DNA from: JAEUIT01 sp034439815
GTDB lineage: Bacteria; Planctomycetota; Phycisphaerae; Phycisphaerales; SM1A02
Direction of reading: 5' to 3'
Assembly: GCA_034439815.1 (NCBI GenBank)
Contig: JAWXBD010000173.1
Span: forward strand, 1-64,000
Length of the DNA: 64,000 nucleotides
Position numbers and translations under genes: made by a program. Positions 19,381 to 28,215 of the stretch are shown piece after piece (position 1 is the first letter of the stretch; each line of letters begins with the position of its first letter). The notes beneath the pieces are model-generated. The model saw only the letters and a program-made list of their open reading frames with translations. It was not told the origin of the DNA and searched no databases.

Positions 19381-20070
19381 TCATGCCCGACCATACACGG
19401 GCAGCAAGGCGCCGCTCGTCACCGTGTTCGCGGGCGCTGCGAGAGACACGATCATCTGCGTGACGTCATCGAGGAGGGGCCAAGATGCATGATCGGCATC
19501 TGGCATTGCGGCGCGATTCGCGGGCGTGTTGAGGATGGACGGCAGGATCGCGTTGACGAGGATGCGGTCTTCGCGCACTTCTTCAGCGAGCGACTGCGTG
19601 ATCGACGCCACGGCTGCCTTACTCATGCTGTAGGCGATCATGCCGCCCACGGGACGCACGGCGGGCCGGGCGGCGACGTTGACGATCCGCCCTCCTCGCC
19701 CGGCGCTGCGCATGCGGCGTACCGCTTCACGGCAGCAGTAAAAGCAGGTCATCGCATTCATCTGCATCATCCGCTCGACATCGGCGCCGGTCGTCTCGAG
19801 AATCGGCGCCATCGCGAAACCGCCGGCGAGGTGAATCGAGACCCCCAGGTCGGGCAGCGACCGATAGAACGAGTTGACTTCGGACTCGGAGCGGAGATCG
19901 ACCTTCGACGTCGTGTATGCGCCCCCCGTAAAGGACGGCGCCGCGGAGTCCGTCTCGTCGAACCACGGCACATGCACGTGGGAACCTGCGGCGAGCAGGC
20001 GCGCCACGACCGCATGACCGAGCGCTCCCGCTCCCCCCGTCACGACCGCATGCACTCCATCAAACCTCAT
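19381..20070 (-). CDS. Short-chain dehydrogenase/reductase
   Basis: A 229-residue classical-size SDR. The cofactor motif TGGAGALG (11-18) and the active-site YSMSK (Y147 and K151) are present. The usual catalytic serine 13 residues before the tyrosine appears to be an alanine (A134 in NVAARPA), so activity may be weak or specialised. ATG 20070 is preceded by GAGGG and gives a normal SDR N terminus; the longer frame runs into the glyS promoter region. The gene lies 51 bases upstream of the hydrolase-caspase gene on the same strand, so it may be the first gene of that operon, but an unrelated role is equally possible. Confidence 0.85.
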   Translation of the reverse strand: MRFDGVHAVVTGGAGALGHAVVARLLAAGSHVHVPWFDETDSAAPSFTGGAYTTSKVDLRSESEVNSFYRSLPDLGVSIHLAGGFAMAPILETTGADVERMMQMNAMTCFYCCREAVRRMRSAGRGGRIVNVAARPAVRPVGGMIAYSMSKAAVASITQSLAEEVREDRILVNAILPSILNTPANRAAMPDADHASWPLLDDVTQMIVSLAAPANTVTSGALLPVYGRA

Positions 20071-20231
20071 GTTCAAAGCCCTCTTCGCTCGCTCGCGTTC
20101 CGTCTGTCGCTCAAACACCGCAAACGGACCACGCGGCAGCGCGCTGAAACGGTACCATCTCCGCTCTTTCGCTCGAACGTCCCGAAGCATCCACCAACGT
20201 TCCCATACGCGAACCGCCGCGAGATCCGATC

Positions 20232-21761
20232 ATGACCCGCCCGCCCGTCCGCATGGACGACATCGTTTCTCTCTGCCGCCGCCGCGGCTTCATCTTCCAG
20301 TCTTCCGAAATCTACGGCGGCATCAACGGCTTCTGGGATTACGGTCCGCTCGGCGCCGAGCTCAAGCGGAATCTCAAGAACGCGTGGTGGAATGACATCG
20401 TGCAGCGCGAACTGCCCGGTCCCGACGGCCAGCCGGTCGACGTGGTGGGGCTCGACTGCACCATCATCATGAATCCGAAGACGTGGGTCGCGAGCGGCCA
20501 CGTGGGCGGCTTCAACGACCCGATGATCGATTGCCGCGAAAGCAAGGCCCGGTACCGCGCGGATCACGTGGTCGTGCTCGGTGCGGTCGAGGCGGGCGCA
20601 CGGCTCTATGCGTTCATTCAGGGCGATGAAGAGCAGGAAGCGAAGGCTGTCAAAGCGCTCACGCGGTATGAGAAGCGGGAGGCCCTGGACGCCGCGCGGC
20701 ACGTTGTCCGCCCATTCAGCGCGATTTCGGCCGAGGAGCGGAGCCGCGCGGTCGGTCCGGACGCGCGCGAGGCAGGAACGCTGACGGAACCTCGGCAGTT
20801 CAACCTGATGTTTGAGACCTACTGCGGCGCGGTGCGCGACGACGACTCCAAGGCATACCTCCGTCCCGAAACGGCGCAGGGCATCTTTGTGAACTTCTGG
20901 AACGTGATCGACACATCGCGCGTGAAGATTCCATTCGGAATCGCCCAGATCGGCAAGGCGTTCCGCAACGAGGTGACGCCGCGCAATTTCACATTCCGAA
21001 GCCGGGAGTTTGAACAGATGGAGATTGAATTCTTCATCCATCCCGATACGGCGAACGAGTGGTATGCATTCTGGCGCGATTATCGATATCGCTGGTGGCA
21101 GTCGATCGGTCTGGCGGGAAGCAATCTCCAGCTGCGCGAACATGATCGCGACGAGCTCGCGCATTACGCAAAGGAAGGTGCCGGCACGAGCGACATCGAA
21201 TACAAGTTTCCGTTTACCGATCCGGGCTTCGGTGAGCTCGAGGGCATTGCCCACCGCGCCGACTTCGACCTCAAGGCCCACGCGAACGCCTGTGGCAAGG
21301 GCGACAAGCTGAAGTATTTCGATCAGGCGAAGGCCGAGCGCTACTTCCCGCACGTCATTGAGCCGTCGGCAGGCGCGGATCGCGGCGTGCTCGCCCTGCT
21401 GTGCGAGGCGTACACCCCGGACGAAAGCCGCCCGAGCAAGGTGTTCATGAACTTCAACCCGCGCATGGCACCGATCAAGGGCGGCGTCTATCCGCTCGTC
21501 AACAAGGACGGCATGCCGGAAGTCGCGGAAAGGCTGTTCCGCGATCTGCGCAAGACATGGTCCGTCGAGATGGATGAAAAGCAGGCGATCGGCAAGCGCT
21601 ATGCCCGCATGGACGAAGCCGGCACGCCGTTCTGTTTCACGATCGACGGCGAGACACTCACTGCCAACACCGTCACCGTGCGCCATCGCGATACACAGGC
21701 CCAGGAACGAATCGCGATCGACCAGGTCCGCACGTTTATGAGCAGTCACATCGGCGCGTAA
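20232..21761 (+). CDS. glyS: Glycine--tRNA ligase (dimeric class II)
   Basis: A 509-residue single-chain glycyl-tRNA synthetase of the alpha2 type. The N-terminal sequence IYGGINGFWDYGPLG (about 27-41) is the classic glycine-enzyme start. Motif 2 is seen at about 237-268 (QIGKAFRNEVTPRNF, then FEQMEIEFF), and motif 3 and the anticodon-binding domain follow (RFDLKAHANACG-like region and MAPIKGGVYPLV). It charges tRNA-Gly in the cytoplasm. A 161-base region separates it from the divergent SDR gene and holds its promoter. A strong hairpin follows the stop. Confidence 0.95.
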   Translation: MTRPPVRMDDIVSLCRRRGFIFQSSEIYGGINGFWDYGPLGAELKRNLKNAWWNDIVQRELPGPDGQPVDVVGLDCTIIMNPKTWVASGHVGGFNDPMIDCRESKARYRADHVVVLGAVEAGARLYAFIQGDEEQEAKAVKALTRYEKREALDAARHVVRPFSAISAEERSRAVGPDAREAGTLTEPRQFNLMFETYCGAVRDDDSKAYLRPETAQGIFVNFWNVIDTSRVKIPFGIAQIGKAFRNEVTPRNFTFRSREFEQMEIEFFIHPDTANEWYAFWRDYRYRWWQSIGLAGSNLQLREHDRDELAHYAKEGAGTSDIEYKFPFTDPGFGELEGIAHRADFDLKAHANACGKGDKLKYFDQAKAERYFPHVIEPSAGADRGVLALLCEAYTPDESRPSKVFMNFNPRMAPIKGGVYPLVNKDGMPEVAERLFRDLRKTWSVEMDEKQAIGKRYARMDEAGTPFCFTIDGETLTANTVTVRHRDTQAQERIAIDQVRTFMSSHIGA

Positions 21762-21773
21762 CAAAAACAGAAC

Positions 21774-21799
21774 GGGGCCGACGATCGCTCGTCGGCCCC
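21774..21799. terminator. Rho-independent terminator between glyS and the pilus operon
   Basis: A perfect 11-bp stem with a 4-base loop (21774-21784 with 21789-21799). On the minus strand it is followed by GTTCTGTTTTT, so it is best suited to ending the pilus operon, and it probably also stops glyS transcripts coming from the other side. Confidence 0.85.
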
Positions 21800-21860
21800 A
21801 GGTCTGTCATTCAGCGCAGAGCCAGCGTGCGCCCCGAGGGCGCTACCGGAGCACTATCAA

Positions 21861-22376
21861 TCAATACACATTGTATTTCTTGCCGGCGCCATCGACTTCG
21901 GCGTCGGCGCAGTTCGCGGTGACCGTGCCGGTTGCCGCGGTGTAGACCCAGCCACCCGCGCCACCGAGCGTGGCGACGAAGGCCGTCTCACCCTTCTTGG
22001 CACCGACGCTGAGCGCCGGAATCGTGCGGACGTACGGACCGTAGATGACGCCCGTGGCGACATCGCGTGCGCCGAACGTCGTGCCTGCGAGGTTCGAGTA
22101 CTGCGTGAGGGCGTTCGTGAGATCGCCGATCGCCGGATAGGTCTGACCATGCTCCGCGGCAAACATCTCGATGCCGTTGCGGATCACGGAGAGGTTTGCG
22201 GCCAGCGCATTCTCGCCAGCGGCACTCGCGCCGCGGCTGAGCCGCGGTACAGCGATCGCGGCGAGGACCCCGATGATCACGATGACGATGACGAGCTCGA
22301 TCAGGCTGAACGCTCGCAGCCGACGGATGCTCTGGGCTGAACGCGAGGAAAACGTGTGAAGAGCCGCACTGTACAT
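21861..22376 (-). CDS. Major pseudopilin/type IV pilin (GspG-like)
   Basis: A 171-residue prepilin. After an 18-residue basic leader comes the class III signal RRLRA-FSLIELVIVIVIIG, a hydrophobic helix and a C-terminal beta domain with several Gly-rich loops. The residue before the cleavage point is alanine instead of the usual glycine; glutamate at mature position 5 is kept. ATG 22376 is chosen because AGGAGG lies five to six bases upstream (22382-22387). The gene is last in the pilus operon, with a 137-base gap before it that may contain its own promoter, as expected for a highly expressed major subunit. Confidence 0.87.
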   Translation of the reverse strand: MYSAALHTFSSRSAQSIRRLRAFSLIELVIVIVIIGVLAAIAVPRLSRGASAAGENALAANLSVIRNGIEMFAAEHGQTYPAIGDLTNALTQYSNLAGTTFGARDVATGVIYGPYVRTIPALSVGAKKGETAFVATLGGAGGWVYTAATGTVTANCADAEVDGAGKKYNVY

Positions 22377-22513
22377 ATCGCCTCCTGAAGTCATTCTTTC
22401 GCCGGTTTCGCGCCGGCCGTTATGCACTCATCGGAGTTCCACCGACCCGACTTCGGTGATTGCCGCGCTATTGGGCGGAAGAAGAACCTCGTTTCGCGGG
22501 GCGAGTGCAGGCG

Positions 22514-23041
22514 TTAACGGACGCGCCGCTCGACATTCATGCCGTCCCGCGCAAAGACGACGGCGCCTTCACTGATGCCGGCGACGGTCCATCCGTCGAT
22601 TTCGCCCGCGAGCGGCACCGTCTTCCCGTTCACGATGGCTGCGGGGCGCTGGCCGGTGAGGACGGCGGTCACCTGCGGCGCGTCCACGACCACGGGGGCG
22701 CTCTCCACGGTCTCGACGACTTCCACCGGCGGCGGCCGACGGAACGCCTCATCAAGCGCCGCAAGATTCGAGTGATCCTGGACCTGATTCTGGACACCCA
22801 TGGCCCGGAGCTGGTCGGCGAGGCGCGCCATCGCGATCTGCTCGCTCGAAAGCGTCGCGGCGACCGGCGCCTGCGTCGGGTTGACCATCAGATCGGAGCC
22901 CAGCAGCGCCGCATCGGCGCCGGAGGGACCTGAGACCGCGCCACCCAGCATGAATCGGTCGAGTGCCCAGGCACCGACCGCGCACGTCAAGATCGCGACA
23001 TACACCTTACGTTTACTTGGAGCCGGCATGGACTCAACCAT
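22514..23041 (-). CDS. PilP/GspC-like pilus or secretion assembly protein
   Basis: A 175-residue inner-membrane protein with one N-terminal transmembrane helix (about residues 12-28), a Pro/Val-rich linker, and a C-terminal beta domain (VTAVLTGQRPAAIVNG then IDGWTVAGI) like the homology region of GspC or PilP. These proteins link the inner-membrane PilMNO platform to the outer-membrane secretin. The start is ambiguous among GTG 23044, ATG 23041 and ATG 23029; ATG 23041 is used. It follows the PilO gene by 30 bases. Confidence 0.72.
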   Translation of the reverse strand: MVESMPAPSKRKVYVAILTCAVGAWALDRFMLGGAVSGPSGADAALLGSDLMVNPTQAPVAATLSSEQIAMARLADQLRAMGVQNQVQDHSNLAALDEAFRRPPPVEVVETVESAPVVVDAPQVTAVLTGQRPAAIVNGKTVPLAGEIDGWTVAGISEGAVVFARDGMNVERRVR

Positions 23042-23071
23042 CACAAGCGTGCACGTGAAGTCAAGTCAGGA

Positions 23072-23674
23072 TCACGGAGTCGGCGCGGCGGCGGTGGCCC
23101 GATCGGCAGCACGATCCGCATACCACACAAGGTCGAGCTGAAGTGACGCTGCAGTCGGACCATCCTGACGAGTGAGGTCAAACGATTCAATCGCGACATC
23201 CGGAAATGCCGAACGCAAGGCCGCCATGAAGCGCACGCCGGCCGGTGTGCCACCACGCGCAACCATGCGCAGCGGCACGCGCACCGCCAGCGGCGTGTCC
23301 GTCGCTATCCCAGGTTCCATGCGCTCCACTTCCAATTCATGCGCCGCAGCGAGCTTCGCCAGTTCGCCTAACCGGGCATTCAGCGCCGTCGCCGGCTGCA
23401 GCCGGACGGTCGACGAGGCGAGCTCCTGCTCCTGCGTGCGCAGTGTCGTATGCAGCGTTTCGCGCCGCTCGGCAAATGCGGCTACGTCCGCACGGACCGT
23501 CGCGAGCGCCGCGAGCAGGGAGCTGGACCGTGCCGATGCAGTCGCATACGGATGCACGCTGAAGACGTACCAGGCGACCGTCAGCAGCATGATTGCCGCC
23601 ATGGCGCCCATGTGCACCGGACCACTGCCGTCGATGAAGCGTCGAGACCTGGTCATTGGCGCCATTCGGGTCAT
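23072..23674 (-). CDS. pilO: PilO-like inner-membrane assembly protein
   Basis: A 200-residue bitopic protein: short cytoplasmic tail, one transmembrane helix (about 22-42), a coiled-coil segment (about 50-115) and a C-terminal ferredoxin-like domain. The layout and the position directly after a PilN-like gene match PilO or GspM. PilN and PilO dimerise in the periplasm and align the platform with the secretin. The start overlaps the stop of the PilN gene (ATGA at 23671-23674), showing translational coupling. Assignment rests on topology and gene order more than on strong sequence motifs. Confidence 0.75.
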   Translation of the reverse strand: MTRMAPMTRSRRFIDGSGPVHMGAMAAIMLLTVAWYVFSVHPYATASARSSSLLAALATVRADVAAFAERRETLHTTLRTQEQELASSTVRLQPATALNARLGELAKLAAAHELEVERMEPGIATDTPLAVRVPLRMVARGGTPAGVRFMAALRSAFPDVAIESFDLTRQDGPTAASLQLDLVWYADRAADRATAAAPTP

Positions 23675-24258
23675 CGGGTTCCTCCGACGAGCAGCTCGCC
23701 GTCAATTGCAAACTCAATCGAGTCATCGCCGGTAGCCAGCATGGATGCGCGCGAGCTGGCGCGGATGAGCGAGACCCTGCGAAAGATTCCGAAGCTCTCA
23801 AGCTGCATGACGAAGTCGGTAACGCGTCCGAGATCGCGCGTCTCGCCTTCGAGACGCAGTGAGAGCAGCTCCTGCTTTGTCGCGTCCGAGCGCGTCAGGG
23901 CCCAACGACGGAAGATCATCGTGTCAGGCCGGGCGGCGAGCACGCGCACCAAGAGGACACTCCAGTCGGGATGGTCGACCGTGGCGCGCGACGCGGCGAT
24001 CGATCGCGATGCTGCGGCGACGCCGCGCTCGAGCTTCGAGATGTTTTCCTGAAGTCGCGCTGCCTCAGTCTGCAGCGCATCGATTTCACGTTGTGTCGCG
24101 GCCTGGTCTGGCGCAGGAAACATCCGCGCAACCGCGAGGGTGCAGCCGGTAAGCATTGCGGCCAAGACGGCGGCGAAGACGCCCCATCGTCCGAGCAGGC
24201 GCCGACGCGCGGCAGCAGCGCGTCGTCGCCAAGGAAGGAAGTTGAATGCAGTTTTCAC
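23671..24258 (-). CDS. pilN: PilN-like inner-membrane assembly protein
   Basis: A 195-residue bitopic protein. The N-terminal peptide FNFLPWRRR is the type of sequence by which PilN binds the cytoplasmic PilM. A transmembrane helix (about 25-47) is followed by a coiled coil and a periplasmic ferredoxin-like fold. The gene overlaps the PilM gene upstream and the PilO gene downstream by four bases each. Together they form the PilMNO inner-membrane platform of type IV pili or the GspL-GspM part of a type II system. Confidence 0.8.
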   Translation of the reverse strand: MKTAFNFLPWRRRAAAARRRLLGRWGVFAAVLAAMLTGCTLAVARMFPAPDQAATQREIDALQTEAARLQENISKLERGVAAASRSIAASRATVDHPDWSVLLVRVLAARPDTMIFRRWALTRSDATKQELLSLRLEGETRDLGRVTDFVMQLESFGIFRRVSLIRASSRASMLATGDDSIEFAIDGELLVGGTR

Positions 24259-25199
24259 GGTGCCTCCGTGCGCAGGGCCAAGCCAAGCGCTACGACCATC
24301 GACGGTCCGAATCCCTTGGTGTCGATCGATTGAAACTGCGCGAGGGGCGCGGCCAGGACGGGAACGACTTTGATCTCCAGCGCCTCGTCGAGCGCGTTGG
24401 AGAGCGCCGCGACGTCCGCATCACTTCCGAGCAGGAGGACCCGACGCACGGTTTCCGATGGATGTCGGTGCACGAGATATCCGAGCGTCAGACGTACCTC
24501 GGACACAAACGAGTCGACGGCGAAACCGCCCGTATCACCGGCGCACGCGCCGATGCCGTGCGGCGCGATCTTGCGCACGTAGCTGACCTCGCCCTTCTCA
24601 AGGACGATGAGCATCGCGACATCGCTCGAACGGTCGATCACCACTTCCACGTTCGGACCGGCGATACCGCGACAGGCGCGGGCGATGGCGACCGGGCGCA
24701 GTTCAATGGCGTCAATGGGAAGACCGGTTTCGTCAAAGCTTCGCGCGAGAGCATCCGCCGTTTCGCTCACGACCCCGGCGCCGAGCGACCGTGTGGCCGT
24801 GGCGGCGGCCGTCCGCTCCTGCGTCGACCACCACGCCACTTCGAGCGATGAGGGCTCGACTTGACGCATTCGTCCAAGCTGTTCCGCAACCATGTCGCCA
24901 AGTGGAGCACCGGAACTCACTGCGGGCAGCATGAGTTCCGCAAGCGTGACGTCGGCGTCGGGCATGCTCACAATGAGCGGCGCATCGCGAAAGCCTCGCC
25001 GCGCCATGACGCGGACGAGCCGCCCGATTTCTTCGGTGACAGGCTGTCCCTGCAACTGACGCGGCAGCTCAAGAGCCGCAACGACACGTCGATCACCGCG
25101 GCGCAGCAGCTGCACGGCTGCCAGGCGCGTCGCACCAAGATCGATGCCGATCGGTCCCGCTGATCCGAACCCGGGATAAATGGTGCGACTGTGCATCAT
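24255..25199 (-). CDS. pilM: PilM-like actin-fold protein
   Basis: A 314-residue cytoplasmic protein of the actin-like ATPase fold. The first phosphate loop is seen as GIDLGATRLAAVQL (about 18-31), and the second half begins with VEVVIDRSSDVAMLIV (about 184-199). PilM binds the N-terminal tail of PilN and connects the platform to the ATPase. The gene sits between the GspF/PilC gene and the PilN gene with four-base overlaps at both ends. The family assignment is well supported by this order. Confidence 0.83.
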   Translation of the reverse strand: MMHSRTIYPGFGSAGPIGIDLGATRLAAVQLLRRGDRRVVAALELPRQLQGQPVTEEIGRLVRVMARRGFRDAPLIVSMPDADVTLAELMLPAVSSGAPLGDMVAEQLGRMRQVEPSSLEVAWWSTQERTAAATATRSLGAGVVSETADALARSFDETGLPIDAIELRPVAIARACRGIAGPNVEVVIDRSSDVAMLIVLEKGEVSYVRKIAPHGIGACAGDTGGFAVDSFVSEVRLTLGYLVHRHPSETVRRVLLLGSDADVAALSNALDEALEIKVVPVLAAPLAQFQSIDTKGFGPSMVVALGLALRTEAP

Positions 25200-26404
25200 G
25201 ACGCCCCTCCCCCTCCGGCCGAGGCCGCGACGTCAAAGAGCGGGAGAAAGAGGCTGATCGCGACGAAGCCGATCATGATGCCGAGTACAGCGAGCAGCAG
25301 CGGCTCCACAGCCCGCGCTAGTCCCTTCACGGCAACTTCATTGTCCTCGTCGAGGTAACGGCCAAGCTGTGAAAGCACGAGGCCGAGGCGCCCCGAGCGC
25401 TCACCGCTCGCGACAGCCTGCCGCACCGCTGGCGGAATGCATCGTTCATCGTCGAGCACGCTCGCGAACGGTTCGCCGTGAGAGATCGCCATTTCGGCTC
25501 GGCGCAAGAGCGCGACGTATGCGGGATGACCCATGGAATCACCGGTCAGCTTGAGCGCGTCCAGGAGACTCACGCGTGATTCGAGCAGCAGGCCGAGACA
25601 CCGCACGAGCTGCGCTGTCGAGAGTGAACGCACGATGCCGCCGACGATCGGCATACGCAGCGCCCAATGCGCGAAGGCCTGCTGGACCGAGGCGGTACGG
25701 ATCAGCAGCACAGCGCCAACGACAATGCTGATGGCCGCGACACCCGCGATCATCCAGTGCTGCCGGATCGTCTCGCCGATATGCATCAGAAAGGCTGTGG
25801 TTGCGGGCACCGGCGCCTGAATGGCATCAAACATGGTTTGAAACTTGGGAAGTACGACGGTGACGAGTCCAAGCAGCACACCGAGCGACGCCACGATGAC
25901 GACGACCGGGTATGTCAGGGCACCGACCACCGCTTTGCGCACGCGACTTTGCCGTCGATAGAGATCGGCGAGATCGCCGAGCATGCGATCGAGAATGCCC
26001 GCCGACTCGCCCGCTGCTGCCATGGTCCGGCAGATCGGATCGAACACGGTGTTCATGGCGCCCATCGCATCAGAGAGCGCGGCGCCTTCCTCGACGCGAC
26101 GGCGCAGCTCGCCGATCGTCGCCTGCCACTTCGCATCATCCGCCTGCCGTTCGATTGCCACGAGCGCCTCGACGAGCGGTGTGCCGGTGGTGACGAGAAT
26201 CGAGAGCTGGCGCAGCATCGCCGCCAGCCGCTCCTTGGAGACACGCCGCGTGGGCGCCGCCGATCGCTCGCCCCCGGTGGTGAGTCGCGTTGCAAAGATG
26301 CCCTGGCCGCGCAGCTGTGCCCGCGCGGTGGTTTGATCCGACGCCGTGATGACGCCGTTCGTCGCCTGTCCCTCGACTGTGAATCCCTCGTAGGCGATCT
26401 TCAT
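25196..26404 (-). CDS. Type II secretion/type IV pilus platform protein (GspF/PilC)
   Basis: A 402-residue polytopic membrane protein with the duplicated T2SSF domain (about 70-190 and 270-390). Membrane segments appear at about 167-190, 215-235 and 370-392. It begins with a short GspF-type N-terminal region. It is the inner-membrane platform on which the assembly ATPase acts. The ATG overlaps the stop of the ATPase gene, and its own stop overlaps the PilM start, so stoichiometric expression is likely. Signature stretches include LRQLSILVTTGTPLVEAL (about 65-82) and GERSGRLG in the second copy. Confidence 0.9.
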   Translation of the reverse strand: MKIAYEGFTVEGQATNGVITASDQTTARAQLRGQGIFATRLTTGGERSAAPTRRVSKERLAAMLRQLSILVTTGTPLVEALVAIERQADDAKWQATIGELRRRVEEGAALSDAMGAMNTVFDPICRTMAAAGESAGILDRMLGDLADLYRRQSRVRKAVVGALTYPVVVIVASLGVLLGLVTVVLPKFQTMFDAIQAPVPATTAFLMHIGETIRQHWMIAGVAAISIVVGAVLLIRTASVQQAFAHWALRMPIVGGIVRSLSTAQLVRCLGLLLESRVSLLDALKLTGDSMGHPAYVALLRRAEMAISHGEPFASVLDDERCIPPAVRQAVASGERSGRLGLVLSQLGRYLDEDNEVAVKGLARAVEPLLLAVLGIMIGFVAISLFLPLFDVAASAGGGGAS

Positions 26405-28215
26405 GCGGCATCCTTCGTGCTGTCATTCGCATCCCGGCTCGCCTGCAGCGGCACGCTGCGCACACGCGGGATGTCGACGCGGAGGTTTCCGACAGCGCTG
26501 ATGTCCTCTTCGTCGTAGCGCGTGACGCGCAGCACTTCTTCAAGGCTCGTCTTGCCTTCGAGTGCAAAGCGCACGCCCTCGTCGCGCAGTGTCGACATGC
26601 CTTCGCGCCGCGCCAGCGCCCGGATCTCGTGCGCCGGCGAGCCCGCGTACACCAGGCGCTGCATCGGCGTCGTGACTTCGAGCACTTCGTAGATGCCGAT
26701 GCGCCCACGGAATCCGCTGTCGTGACACTGCCGGCAACCAGCGCCCTTGCGAAACGGCTGCCCCGCGGTTGCGAGCAAGCCAGCGTCCGTGAGCACCTGC
26801 TCGGACGGAAAGTACTTGGTGATGCAGTTGGCACAGATCGTCCGCGCCAACCGCTGCGCGACGACGCCGGTGAGGGCACTCGCGAGCAAGTAGCTCTCGA
26901 TGCCCATGTCCGCGAGTCGCGCAGGCGTGCTCGGAGCGTCGTTCGTGTGCAACGTCGCCATGACCAGGTGGCCGGTGAGCGCCGCCTGCACGGCAACGCG
27001 CGCGGTTTCCTGATCGCGGATCTCGCCGACCATGATGATGTCGGGATCCTGACGCAGGATGCTGCGCAGCGCGCGGGCGAATGTCAGGCCGACGGCCTCC
27101 TGCACTTGAATCTGGTTGATGAGGTCCAGCTGATACTCGACGGGATCTTCGACCGTCACGATGTTGACTTCCGGACTGCGAACGAGATCGAGCGCCGAAT
27201 ACAGCGTCGTGGTCTTGCCGCTTCCGGTCGGACCGGTCACGAGCGCCAGTCCGTGCGGCTGCTTCAGCACTCGCTCGAACGTGGCGAGGCCAGACGGTCC
27301 GATGCCAAGATCGCTCAGTCGCACGCGCAGATTCGCCTTGTCGAGCAGACGAACCACGACTTTCTCGCCGAGCAGCGTCGGCATGCTCGAGATGCGCAAG
27401 TCGATCTCGCGCCCTTCGGCCACGATGCGCACGCGGCCTTCCTGGGGAAGACGCTTCTCAGCGATGTCCATGCGGCCGATCACTTTGACGCGCGAGATGA
27501 CCGCCGCGTGCAGTCCTGCAGGAGGACGCATAAGTTCGCGCATAGAACCGTCGATGCGATAGCGGATGCGCGTGCCGCGCTTGTCTGGCTCGATGTGAAT
27601 GTCGCTGGCACGATCGCGTACTGCCGTCAGGAACGCGACGTTGACGAGGTTGACGATCGGGCTGCCCTCGATCATCTTGTCGAGATCGGTGACCGGACCT
27701 TCGTCCTGCGCCTCGCGTTCGATGACCTCGACGTCGGATTCAGCAAGCGAGGTCAGGAACGCATCGACACTCACCTGTCCCGATGCATACTTGCGAATGA
27801 ACTCGCGGATGTTCGCCTGCAGCGCCAGGACAGGACGAATGTGACATCCCGTCAGCTGCTGCAGCCGGTCGATCGTGCTGAGTGACTGCGGCTCCGCCAT
27901 CGCCACGGTCAGCGTGCCGCGCACACGAAAGAGCGGCAGCGCGCGAAGGCGCTCGGCTTCTTCGGCGCCGATCAGCATCAGCAACGGCGGATCGATGAGC
28001 CCATGGCGTAGATGCACCGAAGCGACGCCAAGGCAGGTTGCCAGCGTCTTCAAGAGCGTGCCGACCGCAACGAGTTCCTGCTCGACGAGCAGCTCGCCGA
28101 GACGGCGTCCCGTCGTGCGCTGACTCAGCAGCACCTGATCGAGCTGGGCCGCAGTGATGGCGCCGGAGCGCACCAGCTCCTCGCCGAGCCTGAGCTTGGC
28201 AGCGCCTCCGCTCAC
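26401..28215 (-). CDS. GspE/PilB family assembly ATPase
   Basis: A 604-residue hexameric ATPase of the extension type. It has a GspE N-terminal domain (about 1-160), Walker A GPTGSGKT at 328-335, the Asp-box-like segment ASDIHIEP near 203-210, Walker B region PDIIMVGEIRD (391-401), and the His box TLHTNDA (421-427). Four cysteines C461, C464, C494 and C497 form the zinc site found in GspE and PilB but not in PilT retraction ATPases. It powers pilin polymerisation from the cytoplasm. It overlaps the STAS gene upstream by four bases and the platform gene downstream by four. Confidence 0.93.
   Translation of the reverse strand: MSGGAAKLRLGEELVRSGAITAAQLDQVLLSQRTTGRRLGELLVEQELVAVGTLLKTLATCLGVASVHLRHGLIDPPLLMLIGAEEAERLRALPLFRVRGTLTVAMAEPQSLSTIDRLQQLTGCHIRPVLALQANIREFIRKYASGQVSVDAFLTSLAESDVEVIEREAQDEGPVTDLDKMIEGSPIVNLVNVAFLTAVRDRASDIHIEPDKRGTRIRYRIDGSMRELMRPPAGLHAAVISRVKVIGRMDIAEKRLPQEGRVRIVAEGREIDLRISSMPTLLGEKVVVRLLDKANLRVRLSDLGIGPSGLATFERVLKQPHGLALVTGPTGSGKTTTLYSALDLVRSPEVNIVTVEDPVEYQLDLINQIQVQEAVGLTFARALRSILRQDPDIIMVGEIRDQETARVAVQAALTGHLVMATLHTNDAPSTPARLADMGIESYLLASALTGVVAQRLARTICANCITKYFPSEQVLTDAGLLATAGQPFRKGAGCRQCHDSGFRGRIGIYEVLEVTTPMQRLVYAGSPAHEIRALARREGMSTLRDEGVRFALEGKTSLEEVLRVTRYDEEDISAVGNLRVDIPRVRSVPLQASRDANDSTKDAA

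Noticed and set aside
17218..20235. A very long open frame on the plus strand across the caspase and SDR genes
   Set aside because: It is antisense to well-recognised proteins, rich in Arg, and has no ribosome binding site. High GC content produces long false frames on the opposite strand.
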